NCBI GenBank assembly: GCA_963609725.1
Contig: CAVDLI010000009.1
Coordinates: forward strand, 1 to 33,373
Origin: UBA9732 sp963609725
GTDB taxonomy: Bacteria; Spirochaetota; Spirochaetia; Sphaerochaetales; Sphaerochaetaceae
Length of the DNA stretch: 33,373 nt
Direction: 5' to 3'
This document shows positions 24,405 to 32,839 of this stretch, piece by piece. Position 1 is the stretch's first letter; each line of letters starts with the position of its first letter. The notes below the pieces were generated by a model. That model searched no databases. It was not told where the DNA came from and saw nothing but the letters and a program-made list of their open reading frames with translations. The position numbers and the translations under genes were made by a program.

Positions 24405-24986
24405 ATGCCTAATTTTATATATCCACTTTTATCATTAGTACTTGATTTCTTATGTCTTCTTTTGTGCATTCGTTTTATTTTCTCAAAAAAAGGTGGCGTG
24501 TGGATTGCACCTGTTTTTCTAACACTTATATTCCTTGCCGGCTCTGCTCTTTGCTTATTAGCTCAAGTTTCTACAAATGTAGATGCTACTACAAGACAAT
24601 TTTCAAAGGCCCTCTCATATTTCTTTTTGGGCGCTTCATTTATTTGGATTATTGGGATAATTGTTTTTCGAGTAGCTCTAAATCCAAATTCATTACAGGA
24701 AGCAAAAGATAAACAAAATCTTTCAGAAGCATTGTTTATAAAACAAAAAACAGCGCCAAATATATTTTGGAAATCAGGGGATACTACTGAAGAATTCTTA
24801 AAGACCGGTCATAAGAGAAAATCAAAACATAATACAAAAACACAAGTTTATGACTCATCACAATCTTATGGCTCAACACAAAATAGTGCAAAAAAAACAT
24901 CTCAAAACAATTCTTTAGAAGATAATTCTTTTGAAGATTTTACTCCTGTAAGAACAGTCAAACCGCGGACAAAGCATGAAGTCTAA
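24405..24986 (+). CDS. Membrane protein with disordered cytosolic tail, unknown function
   Basis: Not recognised. The first ~105 residues hold three hydrophobic spans (about 4-27, 31-53, 67-92). Residues 110-193 are polar and low in complexity, rich in Lys, Ser, Asn and Gln (HKRKSKHNTKTQ, SSQSYGSTQNSAKKTSQNNS). The N-terminal half is compact and likely folded in the inner membrane. It opens the aroK operon and overlaps aroK by 11 bases, so the two are probably co-translated, but nothing ties it to shikimate metabolism. Only a weak GAAG precedes the ATG. Confidence 0.75.
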   Translation: MPNFIYPLLSLVLDFLCLLLCIRFIFSKKGGVWIAPVFLTLIFLAGSALCLLAQVSTNVDATTRQFSKALSYFFLGASFIWIIGIIVFRVALNPNSLQEAKDKQNLSEALFIKQKTAPNIFWKSGDTTEEFLKTGHKRKSKHNTKTQVYDSSQSYGSTQNSAKKTSQNNSLEDNSFEDFTPVRTVKPRTKHEV

Positions 24987-25818
24987 CGCTAGTAGTAATA
25001 GCAACAATACCAATAATATTGGTAATACTTGCAATATAGCTGACACACTTTCTCCAACAGTAATTTTTTTATGTGGGTTAAAAAACTGCGGAAAGACAAC
25101 AATTGCTAAAAAAGTCTCTTCTCTTTCAAATTGTATTTGGTTTGACAGTGATGAAGAAATTTTAACAAACAATCCTCAATATGAAACTTGTCGTGCTTTG
25201 TATAAAGAACGGGGAGAAAAAATATTCAGAGAAGAAGAATTGAAGGCTGTCATTTCAATAATTGAGAAAATTGAGGAAATTGAAAAACAAAACAAGCAAA
25301 AATCTAAAAATCCAGCTTTTCTTGTGTCTCTTGGTGGTGGCGTATGTGATACAAAAGAAATTCTAAAACTTGCAAACGAACATGGAAAACTTGTCTATTT
25401 ATATGAAACAGAACATGTATTGTTTGATAGAATGTCAAAACTTGGCATGCCCGCTTACTTGGAAAACTTGGAAAACTTGGGAAATTTGGAAAACTCGGAA
25501 GATTTTAAGAACTTGGAAAATTTTGAAAACTTGGGAAACTTGGAAAACACGTCAAAAACTAAAGCAAAAGCCCAAAACGAAAGTGCGCCAAATGCTGAAA
25601 CTAAAATTAAAAGCAAAAGCAAACTAGCCCAAGAACAAAGTATAAGTATACACTCTGACAACGAAAATATTTTAGCAAAGAAAAACTTTCATGAGATATA
25701 TGCAAGAAGAAATGAAATATATTCTTGTTTCGCACGTTATGTGATACAATTGCAAGAATGTACAAAGGAAGAAGTGATAGACAAAATTCTAGACTTACTA
25801 GGATTTGTTGCAAAATGA
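24976..25818 (+). CDS. aroK: Shikimate kinase with a large repeat insert
   Basis: AroK phosphorylates shikimate to shikimate-3-phosphate. The core is intact: Walker A GLKNCGKTT (34-42), FDSDEEI for shikimate/Mg binding, GEKIFREEEL, and SLGGGVC. Typical length is about 170 residues; here it is 280. The excess is a 25-residue Asn/Ser-rich N-terminus and an insert right after the lid segment MSKLGMPAYL. That insert (about 162-240) begins with ten LEN-like tripeptides and continues Lys/Ser-rich. The lid has Met-Pro where many enzymes have Arg-Pro. The C-terminal FHEIYARRNEIYSCFARYVI resumes the fold. It overlaps the upstream membrane gene by 11 bases and precedes aroC by 19. Confidence 0.88.
   Translation: MKSNASSNSNNTNNIGNTCNIADTLSPTVIFLCGLKNCGKTTIAKKVSSLSNCIWFDSDEEILTNNPQYETCRALYKERGEKIFREEELKAVISIIEKIEEIEKQNKQKSKNPAFLVSLGGGVCDTKEILKLANEHGKLVYLYETEHVLFDRMSKLGMPAYLENLENLGNLENSEDFKNLENFENLGNLENTSKTKAKAQNESAPNAETKIKSKSKLAQEQSISIHSDNENILAKKNFHEIYARRNEIYSCFARYVIQLQECTKEEVIDKILDLLGFVAK
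25459..25548 (+). repeat. 9-nt tandem array, ten in-frame units (TTGGAAAAC) in aroK
   Basis: Ten consecutive 9-base units encode LEN, LEN, LGN, LEN, SED, FKN, LEN, FEN, LGN, LEN (residues 162-191). The exact period keeps the reading frame for any change of whole units. The array lies directly after the kinase lid. Confidence 0.9.
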
Positions 25819-25837
25819 ACTTTGTACGGGAGAAACA

Positions 25838-26806
25838 ATGTCAAACACTTTTGGTAATTTTTTCCGTGTAACCACTTTTGGTGAGTCTCATGGCCCAATG
25901 ATGGGAGTTGTTATAGATGGAATAGAAAGCAACTTTCCGTTGGATTTAGACAAAATACAAAATGAAGTAAACAGCCGTCGCCCAAGCAATAGCAGTTTTG
26001 AAACATCACGTAATGAAAAAGATAAAATTAAAGTTGTAAGTGGCATATTTAACGGAAAAACATTAGGAACTCCAATTACAGTTTTGGTAGAGAATACAGA
26101 ACAAAACTCAAATGATTATGAAGCACTAAAAGACGTTTATAGACCAGGTCATGCAGACTCAACTTACCAGGAGCGTTATCACATACGAGATTATAGAGGT
26201 GGTGGTCGTGCAAGTGGAAGAGAAACTGTGTCTAGAGTTATTGCAGGTGCAATAGCACGCCAAATTTTAAGCACATATAATGTAAAAATCCAATCAAAAA
26301 TACTCTCTATTGGTGGAAAAACTGAAGATTTTGAAGAAGTGCTGCAAAGTGCAAAAAAAGATGGAGACAGTGTAGGTGGTATAATTGAATGTACAATAAG
26401 CGGTTTTCCAAAAGGCGTGGGAGAGCCTGTTTTTGATAAACTTGATGCGTGCATATCTCATGCAGTTATGTCTATTGGAGCTGTCAAAGGTATAGAATTT
26501 GGAAGTGGTTTTGAAAGCGCCAAGATGATGGGAAGTCAGAATAACGAGTCTAAAAATGCAGGAGGAATACTTGGAGGCATAAGCGATGGCAATGATATTT
26601 ATTTCAAAGTTGCTGTCAAACCTACTCCTTCTATAAGCAAAATGCAAAAAGCAGTAATGAAAGACGGCTCAGAGTGCAACCTTTCAATTGAGGGCAGACA
26701 TGACACTTGCATTTGTCTACGAATTGGACCTGTCATTGAAGCCATGACTGCAATTGTACTTTTAGATCAACTATATGCAAAAAATGCAACTTCTAGGAGA
26801 GATTAA
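25838..26806 (+). CDS. aroC: Chorismate synthase
   Basis: Converts 5-enolpyruvylshikimate-3-phosphate to chorismate with reduced FMN. All family signatures are visible: TTFGESHG, YRPGHADSTYQ, RGGGRASGRET, MSIGAVKGIEFG, GGISDG and GRHDTCICLR. The usual GGISNG has Asp in place of Asn. At 322 residues it is on the short side for the family (often 350-390), mainly at the C-terminus. I use the ATG at 25838, with GGGAG 5 bases upstream; the frame extends to a TTG inside aroK. It follows aroK by 19 bases, and the helicase gene starts one base past its stop. Confidence 0.96.
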   Translation: MSNTFGNFFRVTTFGESHGPMMGVVIDGIESNFPLDLDKIQNEVNSRRPSNSSFETSRNEKDKIKVVSGIFNGKTLGTPITVLVENTEQNSNDYEALKDVYRPGHADSTYQERYHIRDYRGGGRASGRETVSRVIAGAIARQILSTYNVKIQSKILSIGGKTEDFEEVLQSAKKDGDSVGGIIECTISGFPKGVGEPVFDKLDACISHAVMSIGAVKGIEFGSGFESAKMMGSQNNESKNAGGILGGISDGNDIYFKVAVKPTPSISKMQKAVMKDGSECNLSIEGRHDTCICLRIGPVIEAMTAIVLLDQLYAKNATSRRD

Positions 26807-26807
26807 A

Positions 26808-28661
26808 TTGAACGAAATTAAAACACAAGATATGCCACTTATTGTCCAAAGCGACCGCTCAATGCTACTTGATGTACATTCTCCTAATGCTAATGCGTGT
26901 AGAGATGAAATTATTGCGTTCTCTGAGCTTGTCAGAGCTCCTGAACACATTCACACTTATGCTATAAGTGCTATTTCTTTGTGGAATGCAAAAAGTGCAG
27001 GCCTTGATACTGACAAGATAATCAAAAGACTTAAAAGGTGGTCTAAATTTGCAATCCCTCAGTCTGTTGAAAACTACATAACTGACATTTCTTCAAGATT
27101 TGGAAAACTTTTTCTTGAGCCTTTATGCACATCTAAACCGGGCACTTCTCAACTAAATACATCCACGCTGGGCACTTCTCAACTGGGCGCTTTTCAACAG
27201 GGCACATCCCCTTTGGACACTTCTCAAATAGATACTTCTCAAAAACAATCTTTGCAAGAAGCACAAGAAAATTCTCAAAAAGAAGATGAAGAAAATAAAT
27301 ATTATGTGCTTACAGTTACAGACCCTTTTATTGCAAAAACAATAGTAAACAATACAAAACTTGCAAAACTTCTTATACCGTTTGAGTATGAAACATCAAA
27401 TGCCGCAATAGACAGCACACAACCTAAAAATTATGTTTCTTTTAAGATTAACAAATATGACAGAGGTGAAGTAAAACTTGCGCTAATAAAACTGGGTTTT
27501 CCTGTTGATGACAAAATTCCACTTGTAAAATCAGAAAACGTTCCAATAAAAATAACCTGCAAGCTCAGAGACTACCAAGAAAATGCAGTAAAAGCATTAT
27601 TAGGAGACCTTGGGCCTGGAACCGGATACGGAACAATTGTCATGCCTTGCGGAAGTGGCAAAACTGTTGTTGGACTAAAAATCATGGAAGCACTACAGAC
27701 AAAAACTCTCATATTGTGCCCAAATGTTGTTGCTGTGCATCAATGGATTAAAGAAATAATTTCAAAAACAAATGTAAAACCAGAAATGGTTGGAGAATAC
27801 TCTGGAGAAAAAAAAGAACTTAGACCAATAACAGTTTGCACTTATCAAGTTCTTACATATAGAGCAAGCAAAGACGGAGAGTTTGAGCACATGAAAATTA
27901 TTGGAACAGGCAATTGGGGACTTGTTATATATGATGAAGTTCACATGCTACCGGCTCCAGTATTCAAAATTACAGCAGAACTCCAAGCTATATATAGAGC
28001 TGGTCTTACAGCTACACTCATACGAGAAGACGGCAAAGAAGACGATGTTTTTAGCCTTGTTGGCCCAAAACGATATGACATTCCATGGACAGACTTAGCT
28101 CAAAAAAGATGGATTGCAAGTGCTTATTGTGTAGAAATCAGAATTCCACTAAAAGAAGATTTGGCGCTTCCATACGCTATTGCAAACAGACGTGATAAAT
28201 ACAAGATTGCAAGTACAAATCCATCCAAAGACTTCGTAGTTGACTCCTTACTTGAAAAACACAAAGGTGAAAGCATTATCATCATTGGCCAATATTTAGA
28301 TCAGCTTAAAAAATTACAAAAAAGGCTTGGATTTCCAATGATAACAGGTAGCACATCAAACACAAAAAGAGATGAACTTTATAATAGATTTAGAGAAGGC
28401 TTAGATAAAGTTATCATTGTCTCAAAAGTTGCCAATTTTGCAATTGATCTTCCAGATGCTTCCATTGCAATTCAAATATCTGGAACATTTGGCTCAAGAC
28501 AAGAAGAAGCACAAAGGCTAGGAAGAATTTTACGCCCAAAACGCAACCCTTGTTATTTCTACTCAATTGTAAGCAAGTACACAGTTGAAGAAGAGTTTTC
28601 TGCAAACCGACAAAAATTCTTAGTAGAACAAGGCTACAAGTACGAAGTCAAAGAAATTTGA
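26808..28661 (+). CDS. XPB/Rad25-like superfamily 2 DNA helicase
   Basis: A bacterial XPB-type 3'-5' helicase. The 617 residues comprise an XPB N-terminal helicase-associated region, a damage-recognition-like segment, then helicase motifs: Walker A GSGKT (282-286), DEVH box (376-379), GLTATLIREDG, and motif VI QRLGRILRPKR (569-579). Residues 112-146 are an insert of seven five-residue repeats. The TTG at 26808 is chosen as start because AGGAGA is 7 bases upstream and the aroC stop is one base before; the first in-frame ATG after it (26832) has no such site. It is followed after 42 bases by a helicase-associated-domain protein. A role in repair or replication-fork processing is inferred from the family. 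Confidence 0.9.
   Translation: MNEIKTQDMPLIVQSDRSMLLDVHSPNANACRDEIIAFSELVRAPEHIHTYAISAISLWNAKSAGLDTDKIIKRLKRWSKFAIPQSVENYITDISSRFGKLFLEPLCTSKPGTSQLNTSTLGTSQLGAFQQGTSPLDTSQIDTSQKQSLQEAQENSQKEDEENKYYVLTVTDPFIAKTIVNNTKLAKLLIPFEYETSNAAIDSTQPKNYVSFKINKYDRGEVKLALIKLGFPVDDKIPLVKSENVPIKITCKLRDYQENAVKALLGDLGPGTGYGTIVMPCGSGKTVVGLKIMEALQTKTLILCPNVVAVHQWIKEIISKTNVKPEMVGEYSGEKKELRPITVCTYQVLTYRASKDGEFEHMKIIGTGNWGLVIYDEVHMLPAPVFKITAELQAIYRAGLTATLIREDGKEDDVFSLVGPKRYDIPWTDLAQKRWIASAYCVEIRIPLKEDLALPYAIANRRDKYKIASTNPSKDFVVDSLLEKHKGESIIIIGQYLDQLKKLQKRLGFPMITGSTSNTKRDELYNRFREGLDKVIIVSKVANFAIDLPDASIAIQISGTFGSRQEEAQRLGRILRPKRNPCYFYSIVSKYTVEEEFSANRQKFLVEQGYKYEVKEI
27141..27245 (+). repeat. 15-nt tandem array, seven in-frame units in the XPB-like helicase
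   Basis: Seven units encode GTSQL, NTSTL, GTSQL, GAFQQ, GTSPL, DTSQI and DTSQK (residues 112-146). Units one and three share GGCACTTCTCAACT. It lies between the N-terminal domain and the next conserved segment (YYVLTVTDPFIAK), so it is probably a flexible linker. Confidence 0.85.
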
Positions 28662-28703
28662 ACTTAAGATATAAAGTTTTGAACATAAATTGAGGTATAA
28701 TGC

Positions 28704-30611
28704 ATGACAAATAACGAGAAATTCATAAGCCTTTTATCTTCAATTGACGAAGAATACTACTTCCAACTTGCCTCAACATTTTTAGGAAAGATTGAAACAC
28801 CTTTCCACAAACCTGATCTTTCTATGCGCATTGCCTCTTTCTTTGCAAATGCCGGCAACCAAAAAAATATCATGTCATCGTTAGATGAAAACGAAAAACA
28901 ATTATTACAATTTATTTCAATACTTAAAATTGCAACAAAATCCCAATTAGAAGCCTTCTTCAATAACACCAATGTTTATTTGCTCTACTTAAAGATAGAC
29001 AACCTTTGCGACAGACTTATTCTTTTTTGCACAAAAGAAGGATACATTATAAACCCTCTACTTGAAAATCTCATTTCTTCTATTGAAATTCACACGCAAG
29101 AGCCAAACATTACAACCCCATATGCCGATATTAACGTGCTCAGAGCTGTGATTAACTTAATTTCAAATGGTTCTGTTCCAACAAGAGAAGCAAATATTCA
29201 TCATTTTTATAAAAGCGGAAAACTATTAGAAGTTTTTCCAAAATTCAAAGAAGAAAATTCAATTAGAATTTTTGAGTTATATAAAAAGTTACTAATACAA
29301 ACAAATGCAATTGAAAAAAGCTCGTTTAACGTAAACGTTAATAGAGATGTATGTAAAAAACTGTTTGACTTAAACATTTTAGATTTGAACCTTGCAGCAA
29401 TTCAAACAACTTACGGCCAAAATATTGCAACTTCGTGCGCTACAGGTCTTAACGTATTATCTAAAATGCCAATGGGACGTGCAAAACTTCTAGCTTTGAT
29501 TAGTGCAACAGCCAAAGTAGATGTAGAAGAACAACTTATAACAGACCTTTGTGCATTGGGACTAACATATGAGAAAAACAATCTAATGTTCTTCAACAAT
29601 GCAATTTTAGAAGAACAAATTGAAATGTCTTCTCTTACTATAGACACAGATTTACAAGTCTCTTATTTTGGAGTGCCACAAGAAAACGATATCCTATTCT
29701 TGTTCTCAGACATCCAAAAATGCGATAATCTTGTTGTATATACCATCACAAAAGATAGTTTTTCAAGAGCATTAGACATTGGCCTAACACGTAAAGAGAT
29801 AGAAAGTTATCTAAATTCTCAAAAAATTCCGTCTGACAGTTTTGTTTTACAAATGTTAGAACAATGGGAGAAAGCACTCTCAAGAGTAAAATTATATGAA
29901 GGCATTGTCCTTGAATGTTCACAGGAACTCGCAACACTTATACAACAAATTCCAGATTTAGAAGATAATATTGTTGCAAAACTCAATTCTTGTATTTTCT
30001 TAATGAAAAGTTCAACTCAAGGCCAATGGAGAAAAACCCTTGCAAGAGCACTTGATATGGAAAACTTACCTGCTCCAATAGAAGAAAAAACTCCAAGTAA
30101 TGAGACAGACTTCACTTCTTTCAGTCATTTCCAAATAGATACAAATATAAAAACTCCAAAAGACAGCATACAAAAAATTCAAAATCCACAAAATAATACA
30201 GCTCAAGTTGAAACTTCATGGGAAGATACAAAAAGGACTCTTTTAGAAGATGCAAAAAACAAAAACTGTCTTTCAAAAGACTTGGAAGAACTCATAAATG
30301 CAAAACTTATAATTTCTAAAAGCCAAATTTCAAAAGATTTTAGATACACATCAAATCCAACCGCTGGAGGATTTGACTACAATGCTAAATTAACTCTTAT
30401 AAAGAAAGCATTAAAATCTAAAACACACCCAAATGCATGTCTACTACGGCTAGAGCTCTTAGACAAAACATTTACAGTAATTCCAATAGAAATAAAAGGA
30501 AACGGAGCAAAAGCAATTCTGAGGGCTGTTCTTTTACCTAACGGAGAAGAAAAAAACATAACAGTAGGCTCTATATTTCAAGTTTCACTAGTAAGGATGC
30601 CTAACTTTTAA
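28704..30611 (+). CDS. Helicase-associated (XPB N-terminal-type) domain protein
   Basis: A 635-residue protein without Walker or DExH motifs. The middle contains LQVSYFGVPQENDILFLFSDI and TITKDSFSRALDIGLTRKEIESYLNS, the pattern of the Helicase_C_3 / XPB-Ssl2 N-terminal domain. The N-terminal ~140 residues look like winged-helix repeats (SLDENEKQLLQFISILKIAT). The C-terminal ~80 residues (ISKDFRYTSNPTAGG, LTLIKKALKSKTHPNACLLRLEL) form a separate small domain. A Gln/Asn/Lys-rich linker lies between (about 470-535). It directly follows the XPB-like gene and is likely its partner, comparable in placement to Bax1 beside archaeal XPB, though I see no nuclease motif. GAGG precedes the ATG by 8. Confidence 0.78.
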   Translation: MTNNEKFISLLSSIDEEYYFQLASTFLGKIETPFHKPDLSMRIASFFANAGNQKNIMSSLDENEKQLLQFISILKIATKSQLEAFFNNTNVYLLYLKIDNLCDRLILFCTKEGYIINPLLENLISSIEIHTQEPNITTPYADINVLRAVINLISNGSVPTREANIHHFYKSGKLLEVFPKFKEENSIRIFELYKKLLIQTNAIEKSSFNVNVNRDVCKKLFDLNILDLNLAAIQTTYGQNIATSCATGLNVLSKMPMGRAKLLALISATAKVDVEEQLITDLCALGLTYEKNNLMFFNNAILEEQIEMSSLTIDTDLQVSYFGVPQENDILFLFSDIQKCDNLVVYTITKDSFSRALDIGLTRKEIESYLNSQKIPSDSFVLQMLEQWEKALSRVKLYEGIVLECSQELATLIQQIPDLEDNIVAKLNSCIFLMKSSTQGQWRKTLARALDMENLPAPIEEKTPSNETDFTSFSHFQIDTNIKTPKDSIQKIQNPQNNTAQVETSWEDTKRTLLEDAKNKNCLSKDLEELINAKLIISKSQISKDFRYTSNPTAGGFDYNAKLTLIKKALKSKTHPNACLLRLELLDKTFTVIPIEIKGNGAKAILRAVLLPNGEEKNITVGSIFQVSLVRMPNF

Positions 30612-30658
30612 CTTTTTTGTCGTTTTTTATTTTTGCAATCTTTGTTCTTTTGTAATCA

Positions 30659-32707
30659 TTACTCTTCTGAGCCAAACTCATTTTCGTATTCTTCGCTTTT
30701 TGAAATCCATTCTAGTTCTACAGCCTCTTTTTGAGATTCTAAATCTTTAAGTTGCGTTACAAGTTGGCTTATTCTTTGAGAATCACTGTAATTTTCATGT
30801 AAATTCATTAGAGATTTAACTTCAGAAATCTTCATTTCAAGGGAATCGGTCTTTTCAAGAAGATCTTTCAAACTTGCTTTAAGCTTGTTTTTTTTGTTTT
30901 TTCGTCTATTTGCCTCTGCTCTGTCTTCATTAGACAAAGAATTTGGATTTTTTGCATACAAAGATTTTTGTTCAAAGACAAAAGCGCGCAACTTTTCAGC
31001 ATTTATCTTGTCTTGAGATATGGAAAGCTGAGATGGTTGCATTTTAGTTTGTGCATTAGATTGTAATGAAAGTTTCGTTTTGGGCTGTTCTTTTTCAAAA
31101 CCAAGACGCTTGTCCATCTTCCACTCAAAATAATCATAATCCCCATTGAAAAACTCAGGAGCATCGGCAGAAAGATACAGTATTCTATTGGCCAACGCTT
31201 TAATAAAATACGCGTCATGGCTTACAAAAACAATCGTCCCTTTATAATCTTCTAGCGCTTTAAGAAGCATATCTTTTGAATTTATATCCAAGTGGTTTGT
31301 AGGCTCATCCAATATAAGAAGATTTGCAGGCTGCAAAAGAATTTTCAGCAACGCAAGGCGTGATCTCTCACCTCCAGAAAGCACATTAACTTTCTTGTAA
31401 ATATCATCGCCAGAGAACAAGAACGACCCCAATGCATTTCTTATAGTGCTCTCAGTTCCATATGATTGAACTTCTGAAAACACTGTCCCTTCCATATCTA
31501 AAGAGTCTTGCGTATCTTGAGCGTAATATCCAACTTTTACACCAGAACCAAGTCTAGCAACACCTAAAAAGTTCTCATCTTTTTGAGCAATTATTCTCAA
31601 AAGAGTACTTTTTCCAATTCCGTTATGGCCTGTAACGGCAAGCCTTTGTCCTTTAGGAATTAACATATTAAAATGGTCGAATATCACTTGATTGCCGTAT
31701 TTTTTTGTCATATCTTCAATGATTACGACATCGTTTGGACAATGTGGTGGCTCCGGAAATGAAAATTGCAATTTCTTCAAATGAGACGGGACTACAACAG
31801 GCTCTATTTTTTCAAGCTGTTTTATACGGCTTTGTACTTGCCGGCTTTTTGTAGCCTTGTATCTAAAACGCTCAATAAATTGCTCTGTTTTCTCAATTTC
31901 ACTTTGTTGTTTCTTATATGCAGCTTCTAGTTGTTCAATTTCTAAACGTCTTTGACTTTCATAAAACGAGTAATTTCCACTGTAGCGAGTAAGTTTTCCT
32001 CTAAAAAGTTCATACACTTCATTTACTGTATCATCTAAAAATCCTTTGTCGTGGCACACTATTAAAAGAGAGCCTTTGTAACTTTTAAGATATTCTTTAA
32101 GCCACGTTCTTGCTTCTATATCCAAATAGTTTGTAGGCTCATCTAGCATCATCAAATCAGGCTCTTCGCATAACACTTTTGCCAAAGCAATGCGCATTTG
32201 ATATCCACCAGAAAACTCACAACAAGGCCTTTTCATGTCATCTTGAGAAAATCCAAGTCCTTTTGCAACAGAAAAAATTACAGCCTCACGGTCATAGTAA
32301 GAACTTTCCAAAAGTTCTTCTTGTAACTCATTTAATTCCAACAACAAATTATCAACTGTAGAATTCAAATTGGATTTTGCTTCAAGTAAAGATTCAATTT
32401 CATGCTGTCTATCCAAATTTGTCTGAAATCTTAAATAACCTTTTTCTATTTCTTCAAAAACTGTCTTGTCTCTAAACACAATATCACTTTGTGGAAGATA
32501 CGAAATTCTCATACCCTTTGTACAAGTAATCTTACCTCCATCACAAGGAATAATCCCTGCAATTATCTTCATTAGTGTACTCTTGCCTTCTCCATTACCA
32601 CCTGCAAGAGCTGCTCGTGCATGCTCTCCAACAACAAGAGATACATTTGTAAGAATATTGCGCTCTCCAAATGAGAGATTTATGTTTTGTACTTGAAGTA
32701 TTCCCAT
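30659..32707 (-). CDS. ABC-F family ATPase
   Basis: ABC-F proteins have two ATPase domains and no membrane domain; they act on the ribosome in translation or antibiotic protection. The 682 residues show domain 1 with GGNGEGKST, EFSGGYQMR and LMMLDEPTNYLD. The linker is rich in charged helices (RRLEIEQLEAAYKKQQSEIE, KATKSRQVQSRIKQLEKIEP). Domain 2 has GHNGIGKST, LSGGERSR and LLILDEPTNHLD. A C-terminal coiled-coil tail (NRRKNKKNKLKASLKDLLEK onward) is YheS/Uup-like. Subgroup and any resistance role cannot be set from this. Only AAGG precedes the ATG. It is convergent with the helicase operon and divergent from the dehydroquinase gene. Confidence 0.93.
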   Translation of the reverse strand: MGILQVQNINLSFGERNILTNVSLVVGEHARAALAGGNGEGKSTLMKIIAGIIPCDGGKITCTKGMRISYLPQSDIVFRDKTVFEEIEKGYLRFQTNLDRQHEIESLLEAKSNLNSTVDNLLLELNELQEELLESSYYDREAVIFSVAKGLGFSQDDMKRPCCEFSGGYQMRIALAKVLCEEPDLMMLDEPTNYLDIEARTWLKEYLKSYKGSLLIVCHDKGFLDDTVNEVYELFRGKLTRYSGNYSFYESQRRLEIEQLEAAYKKQQSEIEKTEQFIERFRYKATKSRQVQSRIKQLEKIEPVVVPSHLKKLQFSFPEPPHCPNDVVIIEDMTKKYGNQVIFDHFNMLIPKGQRLAVTGHNGIGKSTLLRIIAQKDENFLGVARLGSGVKVGYYAQDTQDSLDMEGTVFSEVQSYGTESTIRNALGSFLFSGDDIYKKVNVLSGGERSRLALLKILLQPANLLILDEPTNHLDINSKDMLLKALEDYKGTIVFVSHDAYFIKALANRILYLSADAPEFFNGDYDYFEWKMDKRLGFEKEQPKTKLSLQSNAQTKMQPSQLSISQDKINAEKLRAFVFEQKSLYAKNPNSLSNEDRAEANRRKNKKNKLKASLKDLLEKTDSLEMKISEVKSLMNLHENYSDSQRISQLVTQLKDLESQKEAVELEWISKSEEYENEFGSEE

Positions 32708-32730
32708 AGTATGGCCTTAAAATTTTCTAG

Positions 32731-32776
32731 AGAGGTTTTGTAAAAACTTTGTAGTGCCTGTTTTACAAAAACCTCT
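32731..32776. repeat. Inverted repeat AGAGGTTTTGTAAAA / TTTTACAAAAACCTCT
   Basis: Arms at 32731-32745 and 32761-32776 match except for a single bulged T, around a 15-base centre. It is the best-developed member of the dispersed palindrome family and lies in the divergent promoter region between the ABC-F and dehydroquinase genes. Confidence 0.75.
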
Positions 32777-32839
32777 AGTACCAGTAAAAAACCTGTGATA
32801 CTCTACCATAGATGACTTGTATTCATCAAGGAGACAGTG

